NCBI RefSeq assembly: GCF_000349565.1
Contig: NZ_KB714610.1
Coordinates: forward strand, 1 to 38,589
Reading direction: 5' to 3'
Origin: Curtobacterium flaccumfaciens UCD-AKU
GTDB taxonomy: Bacteria; Actinomycetota; Actinomycetes; Actinomycetales; Microbacteriaceae
Length of the DNA: 38,589 nucleotides
A program made the translations under genes and the position numbers. The notes beneath the pieces are model-generated. The model ran no database searches. It worked only from the letters and a program-made list of their open reading frames with translations, and was not told where the DNA came from. Shown in pieces: positions 1 through 7,576 of this stretch. The first letter of the stretch is position 1. Each line of letters begins with the position of its first letter.

Positions 1-33
1 GACGCCGCCGGACTTAACGTAGTAACACCAGGG

Positions 34-63
34 AACCCCTGACCATTCATGGTCAGGGGTTTT
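34..63 (+). terminator. Rho-independent terminator
   Basis: An 11-bp perfect stem (34-44 pairing with 51-61, core CCCTGACC/GGTCAGGG) with a 6-nt loop is followed by TTTT. It would end transcription of a gene lying left of the window edge. The preceding 33 bases are too short to assign to that gene. Confidence 0.85.
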
Positions 64-484
64 CTGCGTTTACGGGGCTGTTCTGAGCGATCCGACGGCG
101 GTGGTCATGCCAGCGGTGCGCACCGGCACGCTGTGTGCGTCGTTGCGCCGTGGTCAGGTCCACTGCGCGGGACCCGGTCTCTTGTCTGCCCGGAGACGGT
201 TCTGGTTCAGGATCGTCGGGAATCGCGAACCGGAACCGTCACACGCGCTGCAGGGAAAGATCCCCGTCGTGCACGGAGTCGTAGGGTCGGAGCGGGGGGA
301 CTGCGAAGAACCGGGGACGTCGAGCATGAGCGCACCGATCTGGCTGATCGCGATCGGCGGGGTGTCCGTCGTCCTCGGCGGACTGGTGTAGGTCGGGCTC
401 TGGCGATAGTGGATGCGCTGGAGCACGACGTCGATGCCCTTCGGGTGCGCTGCGGTGACCAGCGGCGCCTGACTGCGGAGTTGA
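64..484. other. Non-coding spacer holding a palindromic repeat
   Basis: This is a stretch of about 420 bases between the terminator and the 3' end of the response regulator. Open frames here look like random GC-rich frames. It contains one copy of the 46-bp palindromic repeat. The only other candidate is a 21-codon hydrophobic frame (326-391, beginning MSAPIWLIAIGG) with a poor ribosome-binding site, which I do not call as a gene. Confidence 0.5.
195..240. repeat. 46-bp palindromic repeat, copy 1
   Basis: Arms GACGGTTCTGGTTC (195-208) and GAACCGGAACCGTC (227-240) are complementary apart from one wobble position. The centre is a short GATCGTCGGGAATC-like segment. The same 46-bp layout recurs at 5725-5770 and 25268-25313, and half a copy sits at the right edge. 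This copy lies beyond the 3' end of the leftward response-regulator operon. It has no T-tract, so a terminator role is only an inference. Confidence 0.8.
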
Positions 485-1117
485 TCAGGGGAGGAGCTGG
501 AGCTCCATCGCGCGGATCACCGCACGGGTGCGGTCGCTCACGCCGAGCTTCTCGAACACGTGGCCGAGGTGGGTCTTCACCGTGGCCTCACTGAGGAACA
601 GTGCGCGCCCGATCGCCGGGTTGCTGTTGCCCTGGGCGACGAGGCGCAGGACGTCGAGCTCGCGCGGGGTCAGCGACGGGCCGGCAGCAGCGGGGAGGGA
701 TCCCGTTGCTCGGCGGACGAGCGCTGCGGCCGCCGAGGGTGCGAGCGCCGTCTCTCCCCGTGCGGTCGCCCGGACGCCGGCGAGGATCTCGGACTCCGGG
801 GCGGCCTTCAGCAGGTAGCCGGTGGCGCCGGCCTCGATGGCGGCGAGGATCTGGTCGTCGGACTCATACGTCGTCAGGATCAGGACGCGGATGCCTGGGT
901 CGGCGGCGAGGATCTCCGCCGTCGCCGCATCGCCGTCGAGCACCGGCATCCGGAGGTCCATGAGCACGACGTCGGGGCGTTCGGCCAGCGCCACCGTCAC
1001 CGCGGCGCGGCCGTCGCTGGCCTGACCGACGACCGCGATGTCGTCGGCGTCCTGCAACAGCGCGACGATGCCCGACCGGACGATCGGATGGTCGTCAGCG
1101 ACCACGACACGGATCAC
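485..1117 (-). CDS. LuxR-family two-component response regulator
   Basis: This 210-aa NarL/FixJ-type regulator would be phosphorylated by the kinase encoded just upstream and bind DNA. The receiver domain has the acidic pair near residues 8-9 and the phospho-acceptor Asp54 in VLMDLRMPVLDG. The C-terminal LuxR helix-turn-helix begins with LTPRELDVLRLVAQG and continues through SEATVKTHLGHVFEKLGVSDR. The GTG start at 1117 overlaps the kinase stop as GTGA, so translation is coupled. It is the last gene of an ABC exporter/two-component operon, an arrangement often linked to sensing and export of antibiotics or cell-envelope stress. The specific stimulus cannot be read from sequence. Confidence 0.93.
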   Translation of the reverse strand: MIRVVVADDHPIVRSGIVALLQDADDIAVVGQASDGRAAVTVALAERPDVVLMDLRMPVLDGDAATAEILAADPGIRVLILTTYESDDQILAAIEAGATGYLLKAAPESEILAGVRATARGETALAPSAAAALVRRATGSLPAAAGPSLTPRELDVLRLVAQGNSNPAIGRALFLSEATVKTHLGHVFEKLGVSDRTRAVIRAMELQLLP

Positions 1118-2346
1118 CGGGTCACCTCTGCGAGGACGTGGCGTTCGACGGCCGGGAGGCTCGGCTCGGGTCCGGTGGGCAGGCTCGCGTCGACGACGGT
1201 GCCGCCGCCCGGTGTGCTCGTGATCGTGCAGGTACCGCCGGAGAGCGCCAGCCGCTCGTGGAGGCCCCGGAGACCGTGCCCGGCAGTCGGCACGCCGGTG
1301 TCGAACCCGACGCCGTCGTCGACCACGCGGACGCCGACGTGTTCGGGCGCGTGCCGCAGGACGATCCGGACGGAACGGGCGTCGGCGTGCGCGCGGATGT
1401 TCGCGAGGGACTCCTGGACGACCCGGAGCAGCACGACCTGGGCGTCACGGTCGAGCGGGCCGTCGGTCGCGTCGACGGCAACGGGCGTGCCGGTCTCACG
1501 GGTGTACCGCTCGGCGAGCCGGTGCAGTGCCCCGGCGAGGCTGCCGCTCGTGGCACCGGCGACCCCGGCGGCGATGAGGGCACGGGAGTCCTCGAGCGCC
1601 GCTCGTGCCGACTCCTCGAGGACCGCCAGCCGTTCGTCGAGCGCGGCTCCTCGGTCGTTCGCCACGTCCTTGCGGGCGCGTTCGGTGAGCATGACGATGC
1701 CGGCGAGGTTCTGCGCGACGGTGTCGTGGATCTCGCGGGCCAGGCGCTCCCGTTCGCTCGCGACTCCCGCGCTCCGGTGGGCATCGGCGAGGGACTGCTG
1801 GGTGGCGCGGAGTTCGTCGAGGAGCTGGCGGCGCTCCTCGGACAGGCCGGCGACGCTCGAGATCCACACGCCCATCGCGCAGGCACCGATGACGCTGATG
1901 CCCTCGATGAGCAGGGTGCTGACGAGGGCGTCCGGGCCGTCGGAGACCTGCAGGCCGATTCCGCTCGCGACGCCGACCGCGACCGAGAGCAGGACGCCGG
2001 TGCGGACCCGCTCGGACTGCACCCAGACGAGCGGGAACGCGATGCACTGCACGAACGCGGTGCTCGGCACCACGGCGGGCAACACCAGGGCCGCGACGAG
2101 GACCAGCGGGAGGAAGGCCGCGGCGGCACGGGGGCTGTCGTAGCCGCGGTGGCCGAACACGACGTAGGCGACGACGAGCACCACGACCGCGGTGTACGCC
2201 GGCCAGCGGGTCGACCACGGGGACCAGCCGAACGCGGTGATCACCGCGGTGAGGGCCATCGTGCCCGCGAAGAAGACGTGCAACCACCGGTTGCGCATCC
2301 ACGTCTCACCGCTCATGTGCCCAGCATCCCACCAGCGGGGCGCCAT
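1114..2346 (-). CDS. Sensor histidine kinase (HisKA_3 type)
   Basis: A 410-aa membrane kinase. About five hydrophobic segments fill residues 20-165, then a coiled linker leads to the HisKA_3 dimerisation box REIHDTVAQNL with the phospho-acceptor His207. The C-terminal HATPase region contains VVQESLANIRAHADA, DDGVGFD and GHGLRGLHERL. I chose the ATG at 2346 because it overlaps the permease stop as TGATG and has AAGGA six bases upstream. The internal Met at 2316 is an alternative start with a weaker site. It sits between the permease and its cognate regulator and probably senses a ligand or envelope state within the membrane, since no extracellular domain is visible. Confidence 0.9.
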   Translation of the reverse strand: MAPRWWDAGHMSGETWMRNRWLHVFFAGTMALTAVITAFGWSPWSTRWPAYTAVVVLVVAYVVFGHRGYDSPRAAAAFLPLVLVAALVLPAVVPSTAFVQCIAFPLVWVQSERVRTGVLLSVAVGVASGIGLQVSDGPDALVSTLLIEGISVIGACAMGVWISSVAGLSEERRQLLDELRATQQSLADAHRSAGVASERERLAREIHDTVAQNLAGIVMLTERARKDVANDRGAALDERLAVLEESARAALEDSRALIAAGVAGATSGSLAGALHRLAERYTRETGTPVAVDATDGPLDRDAQVVLLRVVQESLANIRAHADARSVRIVLRHAPEHVGVRVVDDGVGFDTGVPTAGHGLRGLHERLALSGGTCTITSTPGGGTVVDASLPTGPEPSLPAVERHVLAEVTR

Positions 2347-3143
2347 CAGGCGTCCTTGCGGTTCCAACGGAACGTCAACAGGCAGGCCACCGTGCCCAGG
2401 ACCAGCCACGCTACCAACACGAGGGCTCCGAGGCCGAGGTGCCACGCGCCTCCCGGCTCACCCGACTCGAACGCACCGGGCAGGAAGACGGACCGCATGC
2501 CGGACGCCATCCAGCGCAGGGGGAAGACGGACGCGACGTCCTGCAACCAGGTGGGGAGCTGCGTGAAGGGCAGGTAGACGCCGGAGATGAACTGCAGCAC
2601 CAGCACGATCGGGACGATGGTGGCGGTGGCGCGGCGCCCCTCGCGGGGGAGCGCCGAGACCGCGATGCCCAGGACACAGCTGGTGGCGATCCCGAGGACC
2701 ATCACCCCCGCGAAGACACCCCACCGGCCCGCGTCGGTCGGCAGGTCGACGCCGAACACCAGGCTCGCGATCGCCAGCAGCAGTGCGGTCTGCACGAGCG
2801 TGGTGACGAGGACCATGCCGATCTTGCCGACGAAGTACGACAGGACGGGCAGCGGTGTGCCGCCGAGTCGCTTCAACGTGCCGTCGCTGCGCTCGCTGGC
2901 GATGTCGACGCCGAGGGACTGCGTGCCGGAGAGCAGGATGCCCGTCGCGACCAGGCCGGGCAGGTAGTAGGTGGCGTAGTCGGCGCTGACGCCGGGGCCG
3001 GCCTGGATGTCGGCGGCGCCGGAGAACGCGACCGAGAACAGCGCCAACATGATGATCGGGAACAGGAACGTGAAGAAGACCGAGTCGGGAGCGCGGAAGT
3101 AGGTGCGGATCTCGTACGAGATGCGGCTGGTTGCTGTCTTCAC
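2346..3143 (-). CDS. ABC-2 type exporter permease
   Basis: A 265-aa integral membrane subunit of an ABC-2 exporter. It begins with a cytoplasmic N-terminus (MKTATSRISYEIRTYFRAP), then TM1 near FFTFLFPIIMLALFSVAF, an extracytoplasmic loop, and five further hydrophobic segments, ending in a basic tail. The segment SGTQSLGVDIASERSDGTL fits the conserved cytoplasmic coupling region of DrrB-like permeases. The GTG start at 3143 overlaps the ATPase stop by four bases. With the ATPase it would form a homodimeric exporter of a drug, lipid or peptide; the substrate is unknown. Confidence 0.9.
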   Translation of the reverse strand: MKTATSRISYEIRTYFRAPDSVFFTFLFPIIMLALFSVAFSGAADIQAGPGVSADYATYYLPGLVATGILLSGTQSLGVDIASERSDGTLKRLGGTPLPVLSYFVGKIGMVLVTTLVQTALLLAIASLVFGVDLPTDAGRWGVFAGVMVLGIATSCVLGIAVSALPREGRRATATIVPIVLVLQFISGVYLPFTQLPTWLQDVASVFPLRWMASGMRSVFLPGAFESGEPGGAWHLGLGALVLVAWLVLGTVACLLTFRWNRKDA

Positions 3144-3979
3144 TGCTGTCCCACCATGTCGAGGTAGACGTCCTCGAGGGACGGACGGATGACTTCGAGG
3201 TCGTGCATGGGTGCGGTGCTGCTGCGGATGAGCGCCGTCGGGTCGGTCGTGCGCTCGTCGTGGTGTCCGCCGCCGTCGTCGCGCCAGCGGACCCGGGGCG
3301 TGCGGGCCTCGGCCCCCCCGATCTCGTCGATGGGTGCGAGGTCGAGGAGCTTCCCGTCGGCGATGACCGCGGCCCGGTCGGCGAGCTGGGCGGCTTCGTC
3401 GAGGTAGTGCGTGGTGAGCAGGATCGTCGTGCCCTCGTGCTGCACCTGCCGCAGGAGGTCCCAGAACTGCCGGCGAGCCTCGGGATCGAAGCCTGTGGTC
3501 GGTTCGTCGAGGAACAGGACCTCGGGGCGGCCGATGATGCCGAGGGCGACGTCGACGCGGCGGCGCTGGCCTCCGGACAGCCGGCTGATCCGGGTGTTGC
3601 GCTGCGTCTCGAGTCCCGTCGCGGTGAGGAGCTCCTCGATGCTGCGGTGCTTCGGGTAGAGCGTCGCGAAGTGGTTCAGCTGCTCGGCGACGGTGACGTT
3701 CGGGGACTCCGCGCTGGTCTGCAGGACGATGCCGATACGTGCGTTGTGGCTGCGGCTCGTCCGTGCGGGATCGTGGCCGAGGACGCGGACGTCGCCGGCG
3801 GTGCGGGAGCGGTACCCCTCGAGGATCTCGACCGTCGTGGACTTGCCGGCACCGTTCGGGCCGAGGAGCGCGAAGGTCTCGCCGCGTTCGATCGTGAAGG
3901 AGACGTCGTCCACGGCGCGTTTACCGGTGGCGTACTGCTTGCCGAGGTGCAGGACCTCGATGACGGGGGACTCGGGCAT
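3140..3979 (-). CDS. ABC transporter ATP-binding protein
   Basis: A 279-aa nucleotide-binding subunit of DrrA type. Walker A is GPNGAGKST (residues 40-48), the signature is LSGGQRRR, Walker B is VLFLDEPTTGFD and the switch histidine is in TTHYLDEA. The C-terminal extension ends with SLEDVYLDMVGQQ, typical of exporters paired with ABC-2 permeases. The open frame continues far upstream, but homology begins at MPESPVIEVLHLGKQY, so I place the start at 3979. It is the first gene of the four-gene operon that ends with the response regulator. Confidence 0.93.
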   Translation of the reverse strand: MPESPVIEVLHLGKQYATGKRAVDDVSFTIERGETFALLGPNGAGKSTTVEILEGYRSRTAGDVRVLGHDPARTSRSHNARIGIVLQTSAESPNVTVAEQLNHFATLYPKHRSIEELLTATGLETQRNTRISRLSGGQRRRVDVALGIIGRPEVLFLDEPTTGFDPEARRQFWDLLRQVQHEGTTILLTTHYLDEAAQLADRAAVIADGKLLDLAPIDEIGGAEARTPRVRWRDDGGGHHDERTTDPTALIRSSTAPMHDLEVIRPSLEDVYLDMVGQQ

Positions 3980-4111
3980 GGGTCCAGCTTCGTCGTCGGG
4001 TCGCCGTGGCGGATCGGCCGGTGCGGTGGTGTCGGCATCGTCCGATCGGGGGATGGTGCAGGCCGGGAGGCGCGGTGCGGGTCGGTCGTGCACAGAACGC
4101 TGCACGGGTCG

Positions 4112-4139
4112 TTGCGTCCGGCAACTCGTCTGATATGTT
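4112..4139 (+). promoter_or_regulatory. Candidate promoter of the lipoprotein array
   Basis: TTGCGT (4112-4117) and TATGTT (4134-4139) are separated by 16 bases and sit about 40 bases upstream of the first lipoprotein, in a locally AT-richer patch. The match is only approximate. Confidence 0.35.
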
Positions 4140-4178
4140 GCTGGCGGGGATGTGGTGCAGGCCGCGACGGGGGAGATG

Positions 4179-4706
4179 ATGGGCGATCTGACAGTGTCGT
4201 GGAGCCCGCTCGACGCCCCTCCGCATGCTCCGATCCGCAAGCTGCTCGCCGTGCTGGTAGCCCTGCTGTCCGCCACGATCGTGCTCGCTGGATGCGCGGG
4301 CGGAGCGAAGAGCATGACCCCGGAAGAAACGCAGAAAGATGCCCTGGCGCTGCTCGACCACACCACGACGTCCACTGACCTCGATTGGTCGTCGCCCGGG
4401 GACCCAGTCAGCAAGAAGTGTTCCGAGGGTGTGCGTTACCAGTACATGGTGCATGCCCCGGTCACCTCGGAGCAGACCGAACTCGCTGACTCCCTGGCCG
4501 AGTTCTGGCGTTCCAAGGGACTCCAGGTCGAACGGAGCCAGCAGGAGTTCGGGGCGAAGTACGGGACCGTGTACGCAGCCACGGCGAAGGCAGACAACAA
4601 GGCGGGCGCAGCCTTCGAGATCACGAACGGGAACGCACTCGTCTCCGTCAACTCCCGGTGCGTTGCTGGCTCTCCGGACGATGAACAACAGCCGTGGCGA
4701 AGGTGA
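4179..4706 (+). CDS. Small lipoprotein, paralogue 1
   Basis: A predicted lipoprotein of about 175 aa. A hydrophobic signal (LLAVLVALLSATIVLAGC) ends in the lipobox LAGC, so the protein would be lipid-anchored outside the membrane. The mature part starts with a polar SMTPEETQ segment, has a Cys in SKKCSEGVRYQYMV and ends near SRCVAGSPDDE. The two next genes and the one at 18500 share this plan: a short helix after the anchor, one mid-chain Cys and one C-terminal Cys that could form a disulfide. Adjacent ATGs at 4176 and 4179 follow GGGGGAG; the second has better spacing. I know of no assigned function. A role as immunity or accessory lipoprotein is inferred from the paralogue beside the WXG/hydrolase genes. 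Confidence 0.75.
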   Translation: MGDLTVSWSPLDAPPHAPIRKLLAVLVALLSATIVLAGCAGGAKSMTPEETQKDALALLDHTTTSTDLDWSSPGDPVSKKCSEGVRYQYMVHAPVTSEQTELADSLAEFWRSKGLQVERSQQEFGAKYGTVYAATAKADNKAGAAFEITNGNALVSVNSRCVAGSPDDEQQPWRR

Positions 4707-4716
4707 CCCTGCCGTG

Positions 4717-5184
4717 ATGGCGAAGCAACGCATCGGGCTCGTCGTGTTGACGGCGAGTCTGCTGACCGTGGGCATCACGGCCTGTGCAGGAGGGAACCAA
4801 TCGATGCACACCCCCGAGGACGCGAAGGCCGAAGCCTTGCAACTGCTCCGCAAGACCGAGAAGGCCGTGGACGTGCCGTGGCCCGACACCCCGGAACCGA
4901 CCGTCGAGCAGTGCGATGACGGCGTCCGCTTCGCCTACTTCCTCCCGGTGTCGGTCGACAACGACGCAAAGGCAACCGCGAAGTCACTCCGGCAGTTCTG
5001 GGAGTCGGAAGGCCTTCGAGTATCGCCGTCCGAGACAGACTTCGGTGCGAGGGGCATGCTCTACTCGGCGACTGCCGACCGGGACGGTGCGGCAGGAGCG
5101 GCGTACCAGATCAGTTCGACGTCGGTCGCGGTGCAAGTGACCTCTCCGTGCGCAACGGGGTCGGTGCACGATGACGACGAGTGA
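4717..5184 (+). CDS. Small lipoprotein, paralogue 2
   Basis: A 155-aa predicted lipoprotein with a classical short signal (MAKQRIGLVVLTASLLTVG followed by the lipobox ITAC). The mature region shows the same landmarks as the preceding gene: SMHTPEDAKAEALQLL after the anchor, EQCDDGVRFAYFLPV in the middle and SPCATGSVHDDDE at the end. The ATG at 4717 follows AAGGTGA in the overlapping end of paralogue 1. A longer start at 4681 is possible but would put a polar stretch before the signal. Tandem duplication followed by divergence is the simplest explanation of the array. Confidence 0.77.
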   Translation: MAKQRIGLVVLTASLLTVGITACAGGNQSMHTPEDAKAEALQLLRKTEKAVDVPWPDTPEPTVEQCDDGVRFAYFLPVSVDNDAKATAKSLRQFWESEGLRVSPSETDFGARGMLYSATADRDGAAGAAYQISSTSVAVQVTSPCATGSVHDDDE

Positions 5185-5208
5185 CGGCGTCGAGGCGGGG
5201 CGGCTCCG

Positions 5209-5700
5209 ATGACGAGGCGAGTGGACAAGCCGACGACCGCTGCCGCTCTGGCCAGCACGATCATCCTCGCGCTGTCGGGGTGCGGGATGGCAGGGCCGGG
5301 CAAGACCATGACCATCGACGAAGCGCGCTCGCAGGCCGTGACCGAACTCCGGTCGGTCCTGGACCTCGCTCCCGACACATGGCCACAGGAAGTCCCGAGG
5401 CCGGTCGCGAACGACTGTGAGGTCGACGGGCAGAAGGCGGTGCAGTTCAGCTACTACGTCGAGGTGGACAGGCCGGACGACCCGCAGGTGCTCATCGAAC
5501 AGGCCGGTGAACACTGGAGAGAGCAAGGGTACGAGCTCGCAACGACGCAGACCGAGATGGATGCAGCGACGGGCGACGTGTCGGCCGTGGTCGCGCGCGC
5601 CGACGGCAAGCCTCGTGCGTCGATCGCAGCCACGAAGATCCGCGCGCACGTCAATGTGGACTCGCGCTGCGTGCTCGGGGACCCGGACGACTACCGGTGA
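5209..5700 (+). CDS. Small lipoprotein, paralogue 3
   Basis: A 163-aa predicted lipoprotein: a basic N-terminus, a hydrophobic segment AAALASTIILALSGC with lipobox LSGC, then the family landmarks KTMTIDEARSQAV, NDCEVDGQKAVQFSYYVEV and DSRCVLGDPDDY. It lies 24 bases after paralogue 2 in the same direction, so the three are probably one transcript. It ends just before a palindromic repeat that separates it from a convergent gene. Function unknown. Confidence 0.76.
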   Translation: MTRRVDKPTTAAALASTIILALSGCGMAGPGKTMTIDEARSQAVTELRSVLDLAPDTWPQEVPRPVANDCEVDGQKAVQFSYYVEVDRPDDPQVLIEQAGEHWREQGYELATTQTEMDAATGDVSAVVARADGKPRASIAATKIRAHVNVDSRCVLGDPDDYR

Positions 5701-5724
5701 CGGCCCTGATGACGAATGAGTTCT

Positions 5725-5770
5725 GACGGTTCTGGTTCGTGATCGTCGGGGATCGCGAACCGGAACCGTC
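5725..5770. repeat. 46-bp palindromic repeat, copy 2
   Basis: It has the same arms as copy 1 (GACGGTTCTGGTTC and GAACCGGAACCGTC) around GTGATCGTCGGGGATCGC. It fills the gap between two convergent genes (ends at 5700 and 5777), a position suited to a bidirectional transcription stop. Confidence 0.82.
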
Positions 5771-5776
5771 ACGACT

Positions 5777-6349
5777 TCAGTACTGCGGGCGGATCCAGTC
5801 CGTCGGTTCCGCGAAGTGGGCGCGGGGAAGGACCTCGTCCGGCTCGGCGGTCCGGACGCTCGTGATGATCGTGGCCTCGCCGTACTCGTACGAACGGCGG
5901 GCGAGGCCGTCGTGCTCGTCGATCACCAGCGTCGTGCGGGTCGCTGGGTCCCCGCGGTGCTCGAAGGTCACGAGGATCGAATGCTCGCCGATGTGCTGGA
6001 CCAGGATCGGGTGGAAGCTCTCGAGGCCTCGTCCCCACCGGAGCATCAGATCGGGCACGGCCATCCGGACGACGGGATCGGAGACCATGCTCCGGGCGAA
6101 CGAGATCTCGTCCGGACCGTCATCGGGGTCGTGCAGCACGCCCTCGCGGTAGGAGACCGGCTTGGCTCGCTGGCGGACGAGCGTCCAGGTCTGCGCGGCC
6201 TCGTCGATGTCGACGCGGAACTGCCAGTACTTCTGACGGGACTCTTGGTGGATGCCCTCGAGGACGTACCGGGCGGGTCGGCGGAGGGCCGCGAGCTCCT
6301 CGGCGATCGCGGGACCGTCGGACCGGGTGAGGAGTTCGTCGAGACGCAC
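5777..6349 (-). CDS. Conserved hypothetical protein, possibly LolA-like fold
   Basis: A cytoplasmic protein of about 190 aa with no signal peptide or membrane segment. Alternating hydrophobic/polar strands (YWQFRVDIDEAAQTWTLV, HSILVTFEHRGDPATRTTLV, DGLARRSYEYGEATIITSV) suggest an antiparallel beta sheet of the LolA-like kind; that is an impression from pattern, not a firm match. The GTG at 6349 (VRLDELL) is chosen; a GTG at 6367 is also in frame. The open frame runs far upstream but overlaps the divergent oxidoreductase and is not convincing there. Function unknown. Confidence 0.6.
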   Translation of the reverse strand: MRLDELLTRSDGPAIAEELAALRRPARYVLEGIHQESRQKYWQFRVDIDEAAQTWTLVRQRAKPVSYREGVLHDPDDGPDEISFARSMVSDPVVRMAVPDLMLRWGRGLESFHPILVQHIGEHSILVTFEHRGDPATRTTLVIDEHDGLARRSYEYGEATIITSVRTAEPDEVLPRAHFAEPTDWIRPQY

Positions 6350-6398
6350 GGTGCCAGCATGGCGCACCACGTGCCGTGGACCGCACCCCTGACGGGCG

Positions 6399-6430
6399 GG
6401 AGGCGCGGGGCGGGGTGGTGCCGGGCCTCC
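6399..6430. repeat. GC-rich intergenic hairpin (GGAGGCGCGG type)
   Basis: GGAGGCGCGG (6399-6408) pairs with CCGGGCCTCC (6421-6430) with one mismatch. It lies between two divergent genes. Related hairpins or half-motifs occur near 4062, 7439, 19769, 25830, 27517 and 35926, always in or next to gene gaps. Confidence 0.6.
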
Positions 6431-6487
6431 AGGCCGTGGGGTGGTCGCGTCAGGTTGCGTCAAGCAACGTGCGCGTAGACCGGGAGG

Positions 6488-7420
6488 ATGCAGGTCGTCG
6501 GAGTCGAACAGTTCGGAGGGCCCGAGGCCCTCGCCGTCCACGAGGTGCCGGAGCCGCACGCCGGTGCGGGGTCCGTGCGGATCCGGGTGCAGGCGTTCGC
6601 CGTGAACCCGACCGACACGGGGGTGCGCGCCGGGCAGCGGGACAGCTCGCAGGCCTCGCCGCCGTACGTGCCGGGGATGGACGCCGCCGGCGTCATCGAC
6701 GAGGTCGGGCCCGACGTCACCGGATGGCAGGTCGGCGACGAGGTCATGGCGATGGCGCTGCCGCTCAGCGCCCACGGTGGCGCCTACGTGCAGGAGCTCG
6801 TCGCGCCGGTGGGGTCGTTCACGCGGATTCCTCGCGGGACGTCTCTCCCGCTCGCCTCCACAGTCCCGATGAACGGGCTGACGGCGTTGCAGATCCTGTC
6901 TCACGCCTCGCTCGCGCCGGGGCAGACGCTCGCCGTGACCGGTGCCGCTGGGCTGCTCGGGAACTACGTGGTGCAGCTGGCGAAGGCCGCCGGGCTGACG
7001 GTGATCGCGGATGCTGCTCCGGCCGACGAAGCACTCGTCCGGTCGCTCGGGCCGGACCACGTGGTGCCGCGCGGTGTTTCCTTCGCTTCCGCTGTCCGGG
7101 AGCTCGTGCCAGACGGGGTCGATGCGCTCGCCGATGCTGCCGTGCAGCGCGACGAGGTCGTGGATGCCCTTCGCGACGGGGGAGTCTTCTTCGACGTGCG
7201 GGGGTGGCAGGGCAACGGGGCGCGGGGGATCGAGTTCGTGCAGATCATGGTGTTCTCGGAGTACCGGTCGTTCGACAAGCTCGAGCAGCTGCGGCACGCG
7301 GTGGAGAGTGGGACGTTGACGCCGCGGGTCGCCGAGGTCCTGCCGGCTGCGCGGGCTGTGGAGGCGCATGAGCGGTTGGAGGCTGGGGGGACGCGGGGGC
7401 GGTTCGTGCTGACGTGGTGA
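6488..7420 (+). CDS. NADP-dependent quinone oxidoreductase-like protein
   Basis: A 310-aa medium-chain dehydrogenase/reductase of the zinc-independent quinone oxidoreductase class, expected to reduce quinones or enones with NADPH. The N-terminal GroES-like domain has AFAVNPTDTGVRAGQ and YVPGMDAAGVIDEVG. The Rossmann nucleotide site is VTGAAGLLGNYVVQLAK. The C-terminus (GTLTPRVAEVLPAARAVEAHERLEAG followed by TRGRFVLTW) is a typical family ending, with the usual PRV...LPA...AH pattern. Structural-zinc cysteines are absent. It starts with ATG at 6488 and appears monocistronic, ending before a hairpin terminator. Confidence 0.88.
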   Translation: MQVVGVEQFGGPEALAVHEVPEPHAGAGSVRIRVQAFAVNPTDTGVRAGQRDSSQASPPYVPGMDAAGVIDEVGPDVTGWQVGDEVMAMALPLSAHGGAYVQELVAPVGSFTRIPRGTSLPLASTVPMNGLTALQILSHASLAPGQTLAVTGAAGLLGNYVVQLAKAAGLTVIADAAPADEALVRSLGPDHVVPRGVSFASAVRELVPDGVDALADAAVQRDEVVDALRDGGVFFDVRGWQGNGARGIEFVQIMVFSEYRSFDKLEQLRHAVESGTLTPRVAEVLPAARAVEAHERLEAGGTRGRFVLTW

Positions 7421-7438
7421 GTTGACGTCAGTGTGATG

Positions 7439-7478
7439 GACGGGAGGCGCGGTGCCGGGTGGTGCCGCGCCTTCCGTC
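7439..7478. terminator. Hairpin terminator between oxidoreductase and Sdp-like operon
   Basis: GACGGGAGGCGCGG (7439-7452) pairs with CCGCGCCTTCCGTC (7465-7478), a 14-bp stem with one wobble. There is no strong T-tract. It is also a member of the GC-rich intergenic hairpin family. Confidence 0.55.
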
Positions 7479-7504
7479 GTTCGGCGGCAACTCTCTCGAA
7501 TGCC

Positions 7505-7540
7505 GTTGCATGAGGTATCAAATATCAGTAGGTTACTCTC
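7505..7540 (+). promoter_or_regulatory. AT-rich candidate promoter region of Sdp-like operon
   Basis: In a GC-rich genome the run TTGCATGAGG-TATCAAATATCAG just before the toxin gene stands out as AT-rich. TTGCAT (7506-7511) could serve as a -35 and TAGGTT or TACTCT (7529-7539) as a -10. Exact elements are not certain. Confidence 0.35.
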
Positions 7541-7576
7541 GTGCACAGCACAGTGGCTGTGTCGGGAGGGACAAAC

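Noticed and set aside
326..391. 21-aa hydrophobic peptide gene (MSAPIWLIAIGG...)
   Set aside because: Very short, with a poor ribosome-binding site and no recognisable toxin-antitoxin partner. It may be a fragment of a lost gene.
5777..7546. 589-codon minus-strand frame
   Set aside because: Only the part below about 6349 looks like a real protein. The remainder is antisense to the oxidoreductase.
7541..7576. Longer GTG start for the SdpC-like gene
   Set aside because: It lacks a ribosome-binding site and would place polar residues before the signal peptide. TTG 7577 has GGAGGG at proper distance.
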